This document shows positions 61,269-64,000 of a stretch of DNA of 64,000 nt, piece by piece. The notes beneath the pieces were generated by a model that saw only the letters and a program-made list of their open reading frames with translations, searched no databases and was not told the origin of the DNA. Both the position numbers and the translations under genes were made by a program. Within the stretch, counting starts at the first letter, position 1. The number at the start of each line of letters is the position of its first letter. This stretch comes from Streptomyces sp. CHD11 (GTDB lineage Bacteria; Actinomycetota; Actinomycetes; Streptomycetales; Streptomycetaceae): contig NZ_JABTTS010000007.1 of NCBI RefSeq assembly GCF_018638295.1, positions 23,439 to 87,438 of the forward strand, in the 5' to 3' direction.

Positions 61269-61664
61269 ATGATGATGACCAGTCGGAGTGATGACCCATT
61301 AGATCCGCTGCCTGCCGACTGTGACGTGGTCACGGTGCCGGCCCGGCAGGGCCTGGAGGCGGTCGACATCCTGCGGCGCGCGGCCGCCGACGGGATGGGC
61401 CCGGTGCTGCACGACGACGGCGGTGCCACCCTCGGTTTCCTGGTGCCGCCGGGGACGGCCGCCGCCTGGGACGTACCGGGCAGCACCTGTACGGAGACCG
61501 ACGGCCGCGGGCTGCGGCTGAACCCGGAGCCCCAGCCGCCGGTGGAAGGCGCGGACTGGCTGCTGCCGCCCGGCGACGCGGATCTGGCGACGGACCCCGC
61601 GGTGCTGCGGGAGGCGCTGGGCGAGGCGCAGCGCATGATCGAGGCGGCCGACGGCTGCGCGTGA
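61269..61664 (+). CDS. Conserved hypothetical Streptomyces protein
   Basis: This 131-residue protein is recognisable as a short conserved family by CDVVTVPARQGLEAVDILRR, GPVLHDDGGATLGFLVPPGTA and GSTCTETDGRGLRL, but no function is known to me. GGAGG at 61259-61263 fits ATG 61269, the first of three consecutive ATGs. It may be a partner of the divergent TPR regulator, since related proteins lie in the same place in other streptomycetes as far as I recall. Confidence 0.72.
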   Translation: MMMTSRSDDPLDPLPADCDVVTVPARQGLEAVDILRRAAADGMGPVLHDDGGATLGFLVPPGTAAAWDVPGSTCTETDGRGLRLNPEPQPPVEGADWLLPPGDADLATDPAVLREALGEAQRMIEAADGCA

Positions 61665-61848
61665 GCCCGTCCGGGCCGCCGGAGTACGTGTGCGGACGGC
61701 CTCCGGACAACACTGTGCGGGCCCGCCTCCCGGGTGGGTTTGCCGAGGGCCTGCGGGGAGCCGGTTCGTCGGCGTCGGCGGGTGGCCGTTGTCCTGTCGT
61801 ACGGGCGGGGGCCCCGGGCCGTGCGCCGGCACCTGGGACAATGGCGGA

Positions 61849-62736
61849 ATGGGACGGGCCAGGAGCGGTGGGCGTGGGCAGGGCGACGGCGGTGGCGGTG
61901 GCGGTGCGCGGACCGTCATCGAGAACGTCGACGGCGGACTCGCCCAGCTGATCCCCGACCGGGACCGGCCGCGGGCCTGGACCCTCCTGATCGACGGCGC
62001 CCCGCAGTCCCACATCGACCTGGACGACCCCGCGTACCTCTCCTTCGAGTACCAGCGCCGGTTCGGCCATGTCACCGATCTCGCCGCACCGCCCGGAAAG
62101 CCGCTGCGGGCCGTGCACCTCGGCGGCGGCGCGTTCACCCTCGCCCGGTACGTCGCGGCCACCCGCCCCCGCTCCACCCAGCAGGTCGTCGAGCGGGACG
62201 CGGCGCTGGTGCGACTGGTGCGGCGGGAACTGCCGTTGGACGCCAGGGCGCGCATACGGGTGCGTTCGGCGGACGCCCGCGAAGGGCTCGCCAAGGTGCC
62301 GGACGGCTGGGCCGGACTCGTCGTCGCCGATGTCTTCAGCGGGGCCCGCACCCCCGCCCATCTGACCTCGGCCGAGTTCCTCGACGAGGTCCGCAGGGCG
62401 CTCGCCCCCGGCGGGGTCTACACCGCCAATCTCGCCGACGGGCCGCCGCTCGCGCATCTGCGCGGTCAGATCGCCACCGCCGCCGCGCGGTTCGGGGAAC
62501 TCGCGCTGATCGCGGACGCCGCGGTGCTGCGCGGCAAGCGTTTCGGCAACGCCGTCCTGGTCGCCTCCGACGCACCCCTGCCGGTCGCCGAACTGACCCG
62601 CCGTGCCGCCTCCGATCCGCAACCGGGCCGGGTCCTGCACGGCCGGGAACTTCTCGACTTCACCGGCGGGGCGAACCCGGTGACGGATGCCGCAGCGGTC
62701 GCGTCACCGGCACCGCCCGCGTCCGTCTTCCGCTGA
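61849..62736 (+). CDS. Spermidine synthase-like methyltransferase-fold protein
   Basis: This 295-residue protein has the spermidine-synthase-like Rossmann fold: RAWTLLIDGAPQSHIDLDDP, YLSFEYQRRFGHV, AVHLGGGAFTLARYV, DGWAGLVVADVFSGARTP and AEFLDEVRRALAPGGVYTANLAD. It is soluble and short, lacking the MFS half found in some fused relatives. The spermidine synthase Asp gate residue aligns in VVADVFSG. Activity as an aminopropyltransferase is unproved. Gly-rich N-terminus up to residue 22 is not conserved. Confidence 0.82.
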   Translation: MGRARSGGRGQGDGGGGGGARTVIENVDGGLAQLIPDRDRPRAWTLLIDGAPQSHIDLDDPAYLSFEYQRRFGHVTDLAAPPGKPLRAVHLGGGAFTLARYVAATRPRSTQQVVERDAALVRLVRRELPLDARARIRVRSADAREGLAKVPDGWAGLVVADVFSGARTPAHLTSAEFLDEVRRALAPGGVYTANLADGPPLAHLRGQIATAAARFGELALIADAAVLRGKRFGNAVLVASDAPLPVAELTRRAASDPQPGRVLHGRELLDFTGGANPVTDAAAVASPAPPASVFR

Positions 62737-62759
62737 GACCGCGTTCCGTTTCCGCCGGT

Positions 62760-62797
62760 GACCGACGCGAACGCCGCCGACCGACGCGAACGCCGCC
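62760..62797. repeat. 19-bp direct repeat
   Basis: GACCGACGCGAACGCCGCC occurs twice in tandem (62760-62778 and 62779-62797) between two convergent genes. Confidence 0.85.
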
Positions 62798-62823
62798 GCC
62801 ACGGTCCCGTCGGCGACGGCGGC

Positions 62824-63402
62824 TCAGTACGTTCCGATCTCCACCCGCGGCGGGCCGTCGTGCCAGGTGCAGAAGACCGACACCCGGTCCGCGCCCGCCG
62901 AGAACTCCACCCGGATCCACGTCTCCGTCTTCCACACCTGCATCGACCAGCCGGCCCCCGGGGTCGCCGACACCAGTGAAGCGGACGTCTCTCCGAGGTC
63001 GAAGACCGCCCGGCCGCCCTTGGTGTCATAGCCCTTGACCTCACCGGAGGCCGCCGGAGGGGGCGGGGCGGGGGGCTTCGCGGGCGCGGTGGTCCGGGAG
63101 GACTCCGGCTCCGGCTTCCGGGACGGGGCGTCGGGCCCGGCCGACGGCTCGCGCGACTGCTCCGCGTCCTTCGAGGATGCCGGGGACGGCCGCCGCGTCG
63201 ACGACGACAGCGCCTGCGACTTCTCGTCGTCCGAGCCGTCCGAGCCGTCCGCGTCATCGTGGCCCGCCGCCGCGATGGGCAGGGCGCGGGGCGGGTCGTA
63301 GGCGGTGCCCTCCATCACGGTGCTGACACCCCACCACGACAGTGTGACCGCCGCGCCCGTGGCGAGCAGCCAGGCCAGTACGTGTACGAGTCCTCTGCGC
63401 AT
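62824..63402 (-). CDS. Membrane-anchored hypothetical protein
   Basis: The 192-residue protein has one N-terminal membrane helix (LVHVLAWLLATGAAVTLSWWGV), then a long low-complexity Ser/Pro/Asp/Glu linker, and a small C-terminal beta domain (GWSMQVWKTETWIRVEFSAG, then SVFCTWHDGPPRVEI). The domain would be outside the membrane. Similar short proteins accompany two-component systems in Streptomyces, and here an OmpR-type response regulator is 110 bp away in divergent orientation. Function unknown. Confidence 0.75.
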   Translation of the reverse strand: MRRGLVHVLAWLLATGAAVTLSWWGVSTVMEGTAYDPPRALPIAAAGHDDADGSDGSDDEKSQALSSSTRRPSPASSKDAEQSREPSAGPDAPSRKPEPESSRTTAPAKPPAPPPPAASGEVKGYDTKGGRAVFDLGETSASLVSATPGAGWSMQVWKTETWIRVEFSAGADRVSVFCTWHDGPPRVEIGTY

Positions 63403-63512
63403 CGTCGGCCCATACTGCCCCACGAGCCCCGCGGGTGTCGTGCCCGCGGAGGTATCCGGAGTTGTCCACAGGCCCCGGCGGACCTCGCCCGGCGTGGCGT
63501 ACGGTGCCGCCC

Positions 63513-64000
63513 ATGGCAAGTGTTCTCGTGGTCGAGGACGACCCGTTCGTCCGCTCGGCGCTGATCCGGCAGCTTACCGACGCCTCGCACACCGTGCGCA
63601 GTGTGGGCACGGCGCTCGAGGCGCTGCGCGAGGTCGCCCACATCCGTTTCGACGTGGTCGTGCTGGACCTCGGGCTGCCCGATCTCGACGGCTCCGAGGC
63701 GCTGAAGATGCTGCGCGGCATCACCGATGTCCCGGTGATCGTCGCCACCGCCCGGGACGACGAGACGGAGGTCGTACGGCTGTTGAACGCCGGCGCGGAC
63801 GACTACCTGACCAAGCCGTTCTCGGTGGAACACCTGTCGGCCCGGATGGCGGCCGTGCTGCGCCGCGCCCGCTCCGGCGGCGGTGAGAGCGCTCCCTCGC
63901 CGGTGATCCGGGTCGGCGGACTGACCGTGGACCCGCTGCGCCGCCAGGCCGAACTGGACGGCGCCCGGCTTGACCTGACCCGCCGTGAGTTCGACCTGCT
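63513..64000 (+). CDS. OmpR/PhoB-type response regulator (5' part)
   Basis: The first 162 codons are in the window; the gene continues beyond 64000. The receiver domain has the acidic pair VVEDDPF, phospho-Asp in VVVLDLGLPDLDG (near residue 52), Thr/Ser in IVATARD and Lys in YLTKPFSVEHL. The winged-helix DNA-binding domain starts near residue 130 (IRVGGLTVDPLRRQAELDG .. LTRREFDLL). It presumably pairs with a sensor kinase downstream, outside the window. Confidence 0.93.
   Translation, partial: MASVLVVEDDPFVRSALIRQLTDASHTVRSVGTALEALREVAHIRFDVVVLDLGLPDLDGSEALKMLRGITDVPVIVATARDDETEVVRLLNAGADDYLTKPFSVEHLSARMAAVLRRARSGGGESAPSPVIRVGGLTVDPLRRQAELDGARLDLTRREFDL

Overview
The window is Streptomyces chromosome. 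GC is about 70%, third codon positions are strongly GC-biased, GTG starts are common, and the genes are typical of the genus: a GlxA/CslA/CslZ hyphal-tip glycan set, a DasR-type site before a chitin-active LPMO, an LL-DAP-type NlpC/P60 protein, and a whiJ/abaA-type HTH + DUF397 + ATPase trio. From memory, the block from the GH6 lipoprotein to the GGDEF/EAL gene matches the order around S. coelicolor SCO2817-SCO2838. No alignment was run.

Layout. 1-0.5 kb: 3' end of a Gly/Tyr/Gln-rich repeat protein. 0.7-10 kb: MarR/quinone-reductase divergon with a doubly palindromic operator, MBL hydrolase, SEC-C protein, second YidC with DUF6412, UPF0303 + Gfo/Idh facing a ROK repressor across a perfect palindrome, an orphan low-GC protein with a Lys/Arg tail, and a HAD phosphatase. 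10-21 kb: class F sortase-like protein without its catalytic His, GH6 lipoprotein (cslZ-like) converging on glxA-cslA, NlpC/P60 protein, SPFH protein and LPMO, with two of three identical tRNA-Lys(CTT) genes. 21-30 kb: an IclR-linked catabolic cluster with a polar amino-acid/ectoine-type ABC importer, DUF3830, amidase, D-2-hydroxyacid dehydrogenase and two maleate-isomerase-family enzymes, ending at an aberrant tRNA-Gly(UCC). 30-39.6 kb: minisatellite, luciferase-like oxidoreductase, c-di-GMP enzyme (cdgA-like), M6 metalloprotease with an expanded N-terminus, third tRNA-Lys, small conserved proteins and the whiJ/abaA-like trio.

39.9-53.5 kb is accessory. A 1,430-residue LamG protein precedes a 2,166-residue SpvB/RHS polymorphic-toxin protein. 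GC drops at the toxin tip and at the probable immunity gene. A decayed copy of the LamG 3' end, an integrase fragment, a VapBC-like pair and a small TTA-containing membrane protein follow.

53.5-64 kb: a tightly overlapping minus-strand operon encodes a Cas4-like Fe-S nuclease, a large unknown protein and an SF1 helicase, in the N-to-C order of Dna2. Then come PAP2 phosphatase, histidine phosphatase, a TPR regulator, a spermidine-synthase-like protein, a membrane-anchored protein and the start of an OmpR-type response regulator.

Most interesting leads: the split-Dna2-like operon, the tRNA-Gly lacking the T-psi-C signature, the IclR-linked catabolic cluster, the Gly/Tyr repeat protein, and the His-less sortase.
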